Source: Streptomyces sp. Tu6071 (GTDB lineage: Bacteria; Actinomycetota; Actinomycetes; Streptomycetales; Streptomycetaceae). From it: a stretch of DNA of 64,000 nt. Under the pieces are notes generated by a model. It was not told the DNA's origin. It made no database searches and saw only the letters and a list, made by a program, of their open reading frames with translations. Where the stretch lies: the NCBI RefSeq assembly GCF_000213055.1, contig NZ_CM001165.1:6036945-6100944 (forward strand). Reading direction: 5' to 3'. The translations under genes and the position numbers were made by a program. Positions 55,356 through 63,600 of the stretch are shown here, piece by piece. Position 1 is the stretch's first letter. Each line of letters starts with the position of its first letter.

Positions 55356-56687
55356 CTACCGCTTCCGCCCCGCCCCCGGCCGCACGTCGTGGCGGCGCGG
55401 GTCGGGTGCGTGGACGCGGTCGTGCGGGCCCCGGCCGCGGTGGCCGTCGAGGTGCGCGCCCGCGTCCGCCGCCTCCGCGCGGCGGACGGCGGGTTCCGTC
55501 TCCTCCCCGTCCTCCGCGCGCGGGTCCTCGTCCGGCGGGAGGTCGTGGCCGTCCTCGCGCAGCGGGTAGTCCGCCGCGTTGTTGCTGTGCACCTCGGAGG
55601 GGCGCGGCTGGGTGTCCTTGCGGAGGCTCGGCGTGGGGGCGCTGTCCGGGGGCTCGGCGGCCGGGACCGTGGCGACGCTCGGCAGGGCGTACGGGTGGTG
55701 GGCGCTGAGCCAGGCAATGAGCCGCTCGCGGACCACGACCCGTACCGTCCAGATGTCGTCCGCGTCCTTCGCGGTGACCACGGCCCGCACCTCGATCGTC
55801 GTCGGCGTCGTGTCCGTCACGGCGAGACTCCAGTCGCGGCCGTCCCAGGCCGGGCAGTCGGCGAGGACGCGCCGCAGCTCCTCGCGCATGAGCGGGACGG
55901 GGGCCGAGTGGTCGAGCTGGAAGAAGACGGTGCCGGACATCTGCGCGCCGCCGCGCGACCAGTTCTCGAAGGGCCGCGAGGTGAAGTACGAGACGGGCAT
56001 CGTGATGCGCCGCTCGTCCCACGTGCGCACCGCGAGGAACGTCAGCGTGACCTCCTCGACGACGCCCCACTCGCCGTCCACGACCACGGTGTCCCCGATC
56101 CGGACCATGTCGCCGAAGGCGATCTGGAAACCGGAGAAGAGGTTGCCGAGGGTCGACTGCGCGGCGACACCCGCGACGATCCCGATGATCCCCGCGGAGG
56201 CGAGCACCGACTTCCCCGCCGTCCGCAGGTCGGGGAAGGTCATGAGCATCGAGGCGACCGCGATGACGATGACGAGGGCCGTGACGATCCGCATGATGAG
56301 CGTCATCTGCGTACGGACCCTGCGCACCCGCGCCGCGTCGTGCGTCATCGCCGCGTACCGCGCGTAGGAGGACTCCAGGACCGTCGAGACGACCCGGACC
56401 AGGAGCCACGCCGTCGCCCCGATGAGGACGAGGGTCAGGATCAGGCCGATCGCGCCGTCGAAGCGCTCCACCACGTTCCAGGTGATCTCCCGGTAGCTGC
56501 CGCGCAGGAGCGCCGCGAGCAGCAGCACCTGCCAGGGCACCCGGCACTCGCGGAGCTTCTCCCACAGCGGGGTCTCGTTGTGCCGTACCGCCGCGCGCGC
56601 GAGGAGCCGGTCCGAGCTCCAGCCGAGCACCAGCGTGAGCAGGACGGAACCGCCGATCACGAGGACGGGGCGCAGGATCTCTTCCAT
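55356..56687 (-). CDS. MscS-family mechanosensitive channel
   Basis: A 443-residue channel protein. Helices at about residues 8-28, 48-68, 85-108 and 132-155 precede the pore helix and beta domain (LASAGIIGIVAGVAAQSTLG, then NLFSGFQIAFGDMVRIGDTV). These carry the MscS signature. The C-terminal 100 residues are hydrophilic, His/Asp/Arg-rich and probably disordered. ATG at 56687 was used; TTG at 56696 with GGAG upstream is an alternative. Probably an osmotic release valve. Confidence 0.9.
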   Translation of the reverse strand: MEEILRPVLVIGGSVLLTLVLGWSSDRLLARAAVRHNETPLWEKLRECRVPWQVLLLAALLRGSYREITWNVVERFDGAIGLILTLVLIGATAWLLVRVVSTVLESSYARYAAMTHDAARVRRVRTQMTLIMRIVTALVIVIAVASMLMTFPDLRTAGKSVLASAGIIGIVAGVAAQSTLGNLFSGFQIAFGDMVRIGDTVVVDGEWGVVEEVTLTFLAVRTWDERRITMPVSYFTSRPFENWSRGGAQMSGTVFFQLDHSAPVPLMREELRRVLADCPAWDGRDWSLAVTDTTPTTIEVRAVVTAKDADDIWTVRVVVRERLIAWLSAHHPYALPSVATVPAAEPPDSAPTPSLRKDTQPRPSEVHSNNAADYPLREDGHDLPPDEDPRAEDGEETEPAVRRAEAADAGAHLDGHRGRGPHDRVHAPDPRRHDVRPGAGRKR

Positions 56688-56767
56688 GGGTGTCAAAGGT
56701 CTCCGGGTCTCGGTCGGCCCCCGGGGCCTGGCGCGTCCGGGTCGGGGGCGCTGGCAGGATGGCCGGT

Positions 56768-57337
56768 ATGGACATCCTGCTTTTTCACTCCGCCTACGGA
56801 CTGCGACCGGCCGTGCACGAGGCGGCCGACCGGCTGCGGGCGGCCGGACACCAGGTGCGCGTGCCCGACCTGTACGAGGGGCAAACGGCGGGGACGGAGG
56901 AGGAGGCCGCCGAGCTGCGCGAGTCGATCGGCAACGACCGCCTGCTGACCAGGGCCGTCAAGGCCGCCGCGCCCTTCAGTGACAAAGGACTCGTCTACGC
57001 CGGGTTCTCCCTCGGCGCCGCTCTCGCGCAGAACCTCGCGCTCGGTGACGAGAACGCGCGCGGCCTGCTCCTCCTCCACGGCACCTCGGACCTGCGCGAG
57101 GACGCGGCCGTCGACGACCTCCCCGTACAACTGCACGTCGCCGACCCCGACCCGGCCGAGACGCACGAGTGGCTGAGCCTGTGGTACCCGCAGATGCGGC
57201 GGGCGGGGGCCGACGTGGAGATCTACCGGTACCCGGGCGCGGGACACCTCTTCACCGACCCCGCCCTGCCCGACTACGACGCGGAGGCCGCCGAGCAGGC
57301 GTGGCGGACGGCGCTGGGGTTCCTGGACAGCCTGTAG
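56768..57337 (+). CDS. Dienelactone hydrolase-family protein
   Basis: A 189-residue alpha/beta hydrolase. The nucleophile elbow is GFSLGAA with Ser instead of the Cys of classical dienelactone hydrolases (about residue 80). The acid is probably the Asp in LHVADPDPAE and the His is in YPGAGHLFTD (about 158). The ATG at 56768 has CAGGAT 7 bases upstream and no ribosome-binding site, so the message may be leaderless. Divergent from MscS, convergent with the DsbA-like gene. Substrate unknown. Confidence 0.88.
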   Translation: MDILLFHSAYGLRPAVHEAADRLRAAGHQVRVPDLYEGQTAGTEEEAAELRESIGNDRLLTRAVKAAAPFSDKGLVYAGFSLGAALAQNLALGDENARGLLLLHGTSDLREDAAVDDLPVQLHVADPDPAETHEWLSLWYPQMRRAGADVEIYRYPGAGHLFTDPALPDYDAEAAEQAWRTALGFLDSL

Positions 57338-57359
57338 CCCCCTGGGCGGCTCGCCTCTC

Positions 57360-57410
57360 GGGGCTCCGCCCCGAACCCCGCTCCTCGAACGCCGGAGAGG
57401 CTGGAATGTT
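57360..57410. repeat. GGGGCTCCGCCCC dispersed repeat, copy 7
   Basis: Single unit GGGGCTCCGCCCCGAA, CCCCGCTCCTCGAACGCC, GGAGAGGCTGGAATG, starting 22 bp after the hydrolase stop. Its right end forms the left arm of the hairpin at 57393-57438. Confidence 0.8.
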
Positions 57411-57438
57411 CCCGTCCCAGGAAATTCCAGCCCCTCCG
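57393..57438. terminator. Hairpin terminator between convergent genes
   Basis: CGGAG-A-GGCTGGAAT pairs with ATTCCAGCC-C-CTCCG, a 15-pair stem with one mismatch and a 16-base loop. It lies in the 113-bp gap between the dienelactone-hydrolase-like and DsbA-like genes, 12 bp before the latter's stop. Confidence 0.75.
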
Positions 57439-57450
57439 CTCCTGAGCGTC

Positions 57451-58305
57451 TCAGCCCTTGAGCGCCGTGTCGATCGCGGTCCTGTAGTCGGCGGCGGTCA
57501 TCGGCGCGTTCTGGCCGTCGCTGCCGACGATCTTCTTGCCGTCCATGACGAGCGAGGGCGTGCCGGTGACGCCGTACTTGTCGGACTGCTTGTTGAAGTT
57601 CTTGCTCATCTCGATCGCCCAGCGGTCGTACGTGCCGTCCTTGACCTGCTTCTCGAAGGTCGCGTTGTCCTTGAGCGCGGGGACGGTCGCGGCGATCTTG
57701 AGGAGGTACGAGTCCGAGTTGAGCTTGTCGTCGGTCTCGTCCGGGTGCCACTTCTTCGCGTACATCGCGGTCTTGTAGTCGAGGAAGGCGTCCGGGCTGA
57801 CGTTGAGCGCGGCGCCGAGGGCGCTCATCGCGTTCTTGGAGCCGGAGCCGCGGCTGCCGAGGTCGATCTTGCTGCCGGAGCCCGAGTCCCCGTCGAGGAA
57901 GGTCGCGCCGACGTACTCGACCTTGAACTTGCCCGCGTCGAGGTCCGCGTGGAGGTCCGGGCCCACGGTCTGCTCGAACTGCGAGCAGATCGGGCAGCGC
58001 GGGTCCTCGAAGAGGGTCAGCGTCTTCTTCGCCGAGTCCTTGCCGAGGACGACGGTCGTGCCGTTCGCGCCGCTCGTGTTCTTCGGCTTGACGAGGGTGT
58101 CCGACTTCGCGGACTCCCACTGCGAGGGCTTGTTGCCCTGGGCGACGGCGACGGCTATCCCGGCGCCTATCGCGAGGACGGCGACGACGCCGCCCGCGAC
58201 GAGGAACTGCCGCTTGCGGGCGTCCTTCTTCGCCTGGCGCTCGCGTTCGGCGCGCAGCCGCTCGCGGGCGGTGGCCTTGGCCTGCTGGCTGTTGCGCTGG
58301 CTCAT
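57451..58305 (-). CDS. DsbA-like membrane-anchored thioredoxin-fold protein
   Basis: A 284-residue envelope thiol protein. A basic cytoplasmic N-terminus (SQQAKATARERLRAERERQ) is followed by one anchor helix (FLVAGGVVAVLAIGAGIAVAV, about 34-54). The extracytoplasmic thioredoxin domain has the active site DPRCPICSQFE (CPIC, about residues 106-109) and the cis-Pro in VTGTPSLVMDG. The type resembles actinobacterial DsbA/BdbD proteins that oxidise secreted proteins. ATG at 58305, 76 bp downstream of a membrane-protein gene with two luminal-side cysteines. Confidence 0.93.
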   Translation of the reverse strand: MSQRNSQQAKATARERLRAERERQAKKDARKRQFLVAGGVVAVLAIGAGIAVAVAQGNKPSQWESAKSDTLVKPKNTSGANGTTVVLGKDSAKKTLTLFEDPRCPICSQFEQTVGPDLHADLDAGKFKVEYVGATFLDGDSGSGSKIDLGSRGSGSKNAMSALGAALNVSPDAFLDYKTAMYAKKWHPDETDDKLNSDSYLLKIAATVPALKDNATFEKQVKDGTYDRWAIEMSKNFNKQSDKYGVTGTPSLVMDGKKIVGSDGQNAPMTAADYRTAIDTALKG

Positions 58306-58381
58306 GGGGGTGACTCCGTAATCCGTAAGACGTGTGAGGACGTGCGAAACGAGGCCGTGCTCACGGGCACGGCGGGGGACT

Positions 58382-59071
58382 TCAGGCGGTGAGAGCGACC
58401 GCGGGAGGTCCCCGGCGTCCTACGGAGTGGGCCAGGAGCAGCAGGTGGGGGCGGGCCACGCGGGCGAGGGCGCGCCCGAGGTGGGCGCGGGCCGCGCGGG
58501 ACCGGGCGGTGGCGCAGGCCACGGCGAGCAGCAGCGGCCGGAAGGCGAACCAGGTGAGCGTGCCGAGCGCCCGCGCGAGGGCCTTCTCGCCGCCGCGCAG
58601 CCAGGCCGCCGCCAGCATCCCGACGGCGAGGTGCGCGCCGAGCAGCAGCCAGGCGGCGCCCGGACGCGGGTCGGTGAGGAGGCTCGCGGCGCCGGTGGGC
58701 TCGCCCCCGGCGAAGTGGCTCAGCGGGACCCCGACCGGGCCACCGCCGCACAGGACGTCGATGCCGACGCTGCGCAGCGGACCGGCGACCGGACCGCCGC
58801 TCTCGCCGTAGCAGAGGTGCTGGCCCGTCGTGAAGACGGTGTCGGCGGCGAGCTCCAGCGGGACGAGAAGCGCGGCGATGGCCCCGTAGCGCCGCTCACG
58901 GCCCGCTAGCGCGTACGCGAGCGCGAAGACGGCCCCGGCGACCACGAGGAGCGGCGCGAGGGGCAGCGGGGAGCGGGAGAGGACCACGTGGGAGGCAGCG
59001 GAGAGCGTCACCACGAGCGCGGTGAAGAACGTCGCGCGCAGTGCTCTGAGCTGGGTCCCTGAGATGTCCAT
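58382..59071 (-). CDS. Polytopic membrane protein upstream of the DsbA-like gene
   Basis: A 229-residue protein with five or six helices, unrecognised. Helices include TFFTALVVTLSAASHVVLS (about 14-32) and LAPLLVVAGAVFALAYALA (about 38-56). A loop between helices holds two Cys (GQHLCYGESGG and DVLCGGGPVG) 22 residues apart, on the side expected to be extracytoplasmic. The C-terminus is Arg/His-rich. The position next to a DsbA-like gene in the same direction suggests an envelope redox or assembly partner, but no VKOR or DsbB signature was found. Confidence 0.75.
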   Translation of the reverse strand: MDISGTQLRALRATFFTALVVTLSAASHVVLSRSPLPLAPLLVVAGAVFALAYALAGRERRYGAIAALLVPLELAADTVFTTGQHLCYGESGGPVAGPLRSVGIDVLCGGGPVGVPLSHFAGGEPTGAASLLTDPRPGAAWLLLGAHLAVGMLAAAWLRGGEKALARALGTLTWFAFRPLLLAVACATARSRAARAHLGRALARVARPHLLLLAHSVGRRGPPAVALTA

Positions 59072-59220
59072 CGCTGTCGAGTCTGCCACGGGCCCGGTTA
59101 AGCGAGCCCTAAAGGGATGCTGTGGAAAGGCCCGGGGTGACAGGCGCCACCACGAAGCCGTGTGGCGCAAGGGAATCATCCGTCCGCCCCCGGGACAACA
59201 CCCCGGAGGCGGAAGGCCGC

Positions 59221-60558
59221 TCAGAGCCCGGGGATGCGGCCGTTGCGGAAGAGGTCCACGAAGATCTGGTGATCACGGCGCGCGACCGTTCCGTAGCGGT
59301 GCGCGAAGTCGACGAGGAGCGGTGCGAAGCCCTCCTCGGCGGCCGCGAGGGCGGCGTCGATGGCCCGCTCGGTCGAGAAGGGCACCAGCTCCGAGTGCTC
59401 GCTCTCGTCGTCCGCCGCCGCGTGCATCGCGGCCGTGGCACGCCCGAGGTCGGCGACGACGGCGGCGATCTCCTCGTACTCGTCGATGTCGCTCCAGTCG
59501 AGGTCGACCGCATACGGGGAGATCTCGGCGACGAGCTGTCCCGCGCCGTCCAGCTCGGTCCAGCCGAGCCACGGGTCGGCGTGCGCCTGGAGGGCGCGCT
59601 GCGAGATGACCGTGCGGTGCCCCTCGTGCAGGAAGTAGGCGCGTGCCGCCGCGTCGTCCACGTGCCGCGAGACGGCCGGGGTCTGGGCCTGCTTGAGGTA
59701 GATCACGACGTCGTTCTCCAGCGCGTCGCTGTTCCCCTCCAGGAGGATGTTGTACGAGGGCAGCCCGGCGGAGCCGATGCCGATGCCGCGCCTGCCGACG
59801 ACGTCCTTGACGCGGTAGGAGTCGGGCCGCGCGAGGCTCGACTCGGGCAGCGTCTCCAGGTAGCCGTCGAAGGCGGCCAGCACCTTGTACCGCGTCGCCG
59901 CGTCCAGCTCGATCGTGCCGGGCCCGGCGGTGAAGCGGCGCTCGGCGTCGTGGATCCCGGTCATCGACTCCAGGAGCCCGAAGCGGGTCAGCGAGCGGGC
60001 CTCGCGCAGCGCGCCGAGCAGCGGCCCGTCGGCGGTGTCGAGCGTGAAGGGCGGGACCTCGTCGCTCTTGGCGCCGGTCGCGAGCTGGTGGATCCGCTCG
60101 CGATACGCCTGCGCGTACAGGGTGACCAGCTCCGTGATCTGCGCGTCGCTGAGCGCCTTCGCGTAGCCGATGAGGGCGACCGAGGCGGCGAAGCGCTTGA
60201 GGTCCCACGTGAAGGGACCGACGTACGCCTCGTCGAAGTCGTTGACGTTGAAGACGAGGCGACCGCGGGCGTTCATGTACGTGCCGAAGTTCTCGGCGTG
60301 GAGGTCGCCGTGCACCCACACGCGGCTCGTGCGCTCGTCGAGGTACGGGCCGGTGTGCTGCTCGCGCGCGAGGTCGGCGTAGAAGAGGCAGGCCGTGCCG
60401 CGGTAGAACGCGAAGGCGGAGGCCGCCATCTTGCGGAACTTGACCCGGAAGGCGGCGGGGTCCGCCGTCAGCAGCTCTCCGAAGGCCGTGTCGAACACGC
60501 CGAGGATGTGCTCCCCGCGCTCCTCGGCGGGGATGGCAGTGGGCTGCGGGACGGACAT
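59221..60558 (-). CDS. DUF2252 protein
   Basis: A 445-residue cytoplasmic protein of the DUF2252 family, recognised by VWVHGDLHAENFGTY, VFNVNDFDEAYVGPFTWDL and LGWTELDGAGQ. The HGDLH and NDFD motifs resemble the catalytic and metal-binding motifs of aminoglycoside-phosphotransferase-like kinases, so a small-molecule kinase is a reasonable guess. The ATG at 60558 follows AGGAGG. It is divergent from dnaE, sharing a 133-bp region with a large palindrome. Confidence 0.9.
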   Translation of the reverse strand: MSVPQPTAIPAEERGEHILGVFDTAFGELLTADPAAFRVKFRKMAASAFAFYRGTACLFYADLAREQHTGPYLDERTSRVWVHGDLHAENFGTYMNARGRLVFNVNDFDEAYVGPFTWDLKRFAASVALIGYAKALSDAQITELVTLYAQAYRERIHQLATGAKSDEVPPFTLDTADGPLLGALREARSLTRFGLLESMTGIHDAERRFTAGPGTIELDAATRYKVLAAFDGYLETLPESSLARPDSYRVKDVVGRRGIGIGSAGLPSYNILLEGNSDALENDVVIYLKQAQTPAVSRHVDDAAARAYFLHEGHRTVISQRALQAHADPWLGWTELDGAGQLVAEISPYAVDLDWSDIDEYEEIAAVVADLGRATAAMHAAADDESEHSELVPFSTERAIDAALAAAEEGFAPLLVDFAHRYGTVARRDHQIFVDLFRNGRIPGL

Positions 60559-60602
60559 CGCGGGTGCCTCCTTGGGCGGTGAACCGGGGGTTGGATTCTT
60601 CC

Positions 60603-60645
60603 CCGGACGGACAACGACCGGAGGGCCGGTCGTGGTTCCGTCCGG
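60603..60645. promoter_or_regulatory. Two-tier palindrome between DUF2252 and dnaE
   Basis: An outer 9-bp arm CCGGACGGA / TCCGTCCGG and an inner 8-bp arm ACGACCGG / CCGGTCGT share one axis with an AGGG centre; only 2 and 3 unpaired bases separate the arms. It begins 45 bp from the DUF2252 start and ends 47 bp before the dnaE start, 3 bp before TAGACT (60648-60653), the likely dnaE -10. It therefore covers the -35 position. Since the flanking genes diverge, it is not a terminator. Confidence 0.7.
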
Positions 60646-60647
60646 CA

Positions 60648-60653
60648 TAGACT
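60648..60653 (+). promoter_or_regulatory. Candidate -10 of the dnaE promoter
   Basis: TAGACT fits the TANNNT pattern, predicting a start near 60660 and a leader of about 30 bases that includes GGAGG before the GTG. Confidence 0.5.
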
Positions 60654-60691
60654 TCCCGGGTCCCTTTCGTCCCGCCGCCCCCGGAGGCCCC

Positions 60692-63600
60692 GTGTCAGCG
60701 AAGACGCCGTTCACTCACCTGCACGTGCACACGCAGTACTCGCTCCTGGACGGCGCGGCGCGGCTCAAGGACATGTTCCAGGCGTGCAACGAGATGGGCA
60801 TGACGCACATCGCGATGTCCGACCACGGCAACCTGCACGGCGCCTACGACTTCTTCCACCAGGCGAAGAAGGCGGGCGTCACGCCCATCATCGGCATCGA
60901 GGCGTACGTGGCGCCCGAGTCCCGCCGCAACAAGCGCAAGATCCAGTGGGGCCAGCCGCACCAGAAGCGCGACGACGTCTCCGGTTCCGGTGGTTACACT
61001 CACAAGACGATCTGGGCGGCGAACAGCACCGGGCTGCACAACCTCTTCAAGCTCTCCTCCGACGCCTACGCCGAGGGCTGGCTCCAGAAGTGGCCCCGCA
61101 TGGACAAGGAGACGATCTCCCAGTGGTCCGAGGGCCTCATCGCCTCGACCGGCTGCCCCTCGGGCGAGGTGCAGACGCGGCTGCGGCTCGGGCAGCCCGA
61201 GGAGGCGCTCAAGGCGGCGGCCGACTACCAGGACATCTTCGGCAAGGACCGGTACTTCCTGGAGCTGATGGACCACGGCATCGACATCGAGCACCGGGTC
61301 CGTGACGGACTCCTGGAGATCGGCAAGAAGCTCGGCATCCCGCCGCTCGTCACCAACGACTCGCACTACACGTACGCGCACGAATCCGTCGCCCACGACG
61401 CGCTGCTGTGCATCCAGACCGGCAAGAACCTCTCGGACCCCGACCGCTTCCGCTTCGACGGCACCGGCTACTACCTCAAGACGACCGACGAGATGTACGC
61501 CATCGACTCCTCGGACGCCTGGCAGGAGGGCTGCCGCAACACGCTCCTGGTCGCCGAGCAGATCGACACGACAGGCATGTTCGAGAAGCGCGACCTCATG
61601 CCGAGGTTCGAGATCCCGGACGGCTTCACGGAGATCACCTGGTTCCAGGAGGAGGTCCGCCGCGGCATGGAGCGCCGCTACCCGGCGGGCGTCCCCGACG
61701 ACCGGCAGAAGCAGGCCGAGTACGAGATGGACGTCATCATCCAGATGGGGTTCCCCGGCTACTTCCTCGTCGTCGCGGACTTCATCATGTGGGCGAAGAA
61801 CAACGGCATCGCGGTCGGCCCCGGGCGAGGCTCCGCGGCCGGCTCGATCGTCGCGTACGCGATGGGCATCACCGACCTCGACCCGATCGAGCACGGACTG
61901 ATCTTCGAGCGCTTCCTCAACCCCGAGCGCATCTCGATGCCCGACGTCGACATCGACTTCGACGAACGCAGGCGCGTCGAGGTCATCCGCTACGTGACCG
62001 AGAAGTACGGCGCCGACAAGGTCGCCATGATCGGCACGTACGGCAAGATCAAGGCGAAGAACGCCATCAAGGACTCCGCGCGCGTCCTCGGCTACCCGTA
62101 CGCGATGGGCGACCGCATCACCAAGGCGATGCCCGCCGACGTCCTCGGCAAGGGCATCGACCTCGACGGCATCACCAACCCCACGCACCCGCGCTACTCC
62201 GAGGCGGGCGAAGTGCGCGGGATGTACGAGAACGAGCCCGACGTCAAGAAGGTCATCGACACCGCCAAGGGCGTCGAGGGCCTCGTGCGGCAGATGGGCG
62301 TCCACGCCGCCGGCGTCATCATGTCCAGCGAGCCGATCATCGACCACGCCCCGGTCTGGGTCCGGCACACGGACAACGTGACGATCACGCAGTGGGACTA
62401 CCCGCAGTGCGAGTCGCTCGGCCTGCTGAAGATGGACTTCCTCGGCCTGCGCAACCTGACGATCATGGACGACGCCGTCAAGATGGTGAAGTCCAACAAG
62501 GGCAGGGAACTCGACCTCCTCGCCATCCCGCTCGACGACCCGAAGACGTACGACCTGCTGTGCCGGGGCGACACGCTCGGCGTCTTCCAGTTCGACGGCG
62601 GCCCGATGCGCTCCCTGCTGCGCCTCATGAAGCCCGACAACTTCGAGGACATCTCCGCCGTCTCGGCCCTGTACCGGCCGGGCCCGATGGGCATGAACTC
62701 GCACACGAACTACGCGCTGCGCAAGAACGGCCAGCAGGAGATCACCCCGATCCACCCCGAGCTGGAGGAGCCGCTCAAGGAGGTCCTGGGGCTCACGTAC
62801 GGCCTCATCGTGTACCAGGAGCAGGTGCAGAAGGCCGCGCAGATCGTCGCCGGTTACTCGCTCGGCGAGGCGGACATCCTGCGCCGCGTGATGGGCAAGA
62901 AGAAGGCCGACGAACTGGAGAAGAACTTCGTCCTCTTCCAGGCCGGTGCCCGCAAGAACGGCTACAGCGACGAGGCGATCCAGGCCCTGTGGGACGTCCT
63001 GGTCCCCTTCGCCGGGTACGCCTTCAACAAGGCGCACTCCTCGGCGTACGGGCTCGTCACCTACTGGACCGCGTACCTCAAGGCGAACTACCCGGCCGAG
63101 TACATGGCCGCCGTGCTCACCTCGGTCCGCGACGACAAGGACAAGTCGGCCGTCTACCTCAACGAGTGCCGCCGCATGGGCATCCGGGTGCTGCCGCCGG
63201 ACGTCAACGAGTCGCTCGCGAACTTCGCGGCCCAGGGCGACGACGTGATCCTCTTCGGTCTCACGGCGGTCAGGAACGTCGGTCAGAACGTCGTGGACTC
63301 GATCATCCGCAGTCGCAAGGCGAAGGGGAAGTACGCCTCGTTCCCCGACTACCTCGACAAGGTCGAAGCCGTCGTCTGCAACAAGCGCACGACGGAATCC
63401 CTCATCAAGGCGGGTGCCTTCGACCAGCTCGGGCACACCCGCAAGGGCCTCACCGCGCAGTACGAGCCGATGATCGACAACGTCGTCGCGGTCAAGCGCA
63501 AGGAGGCCGAGGGGCAGTTCGACCTCTTCGGCGGCATGGGCGACGACGACGGCAAGGACGAGCCGGGCTTCGGGCTCGACGTGACCTTCGGCGACGACGA

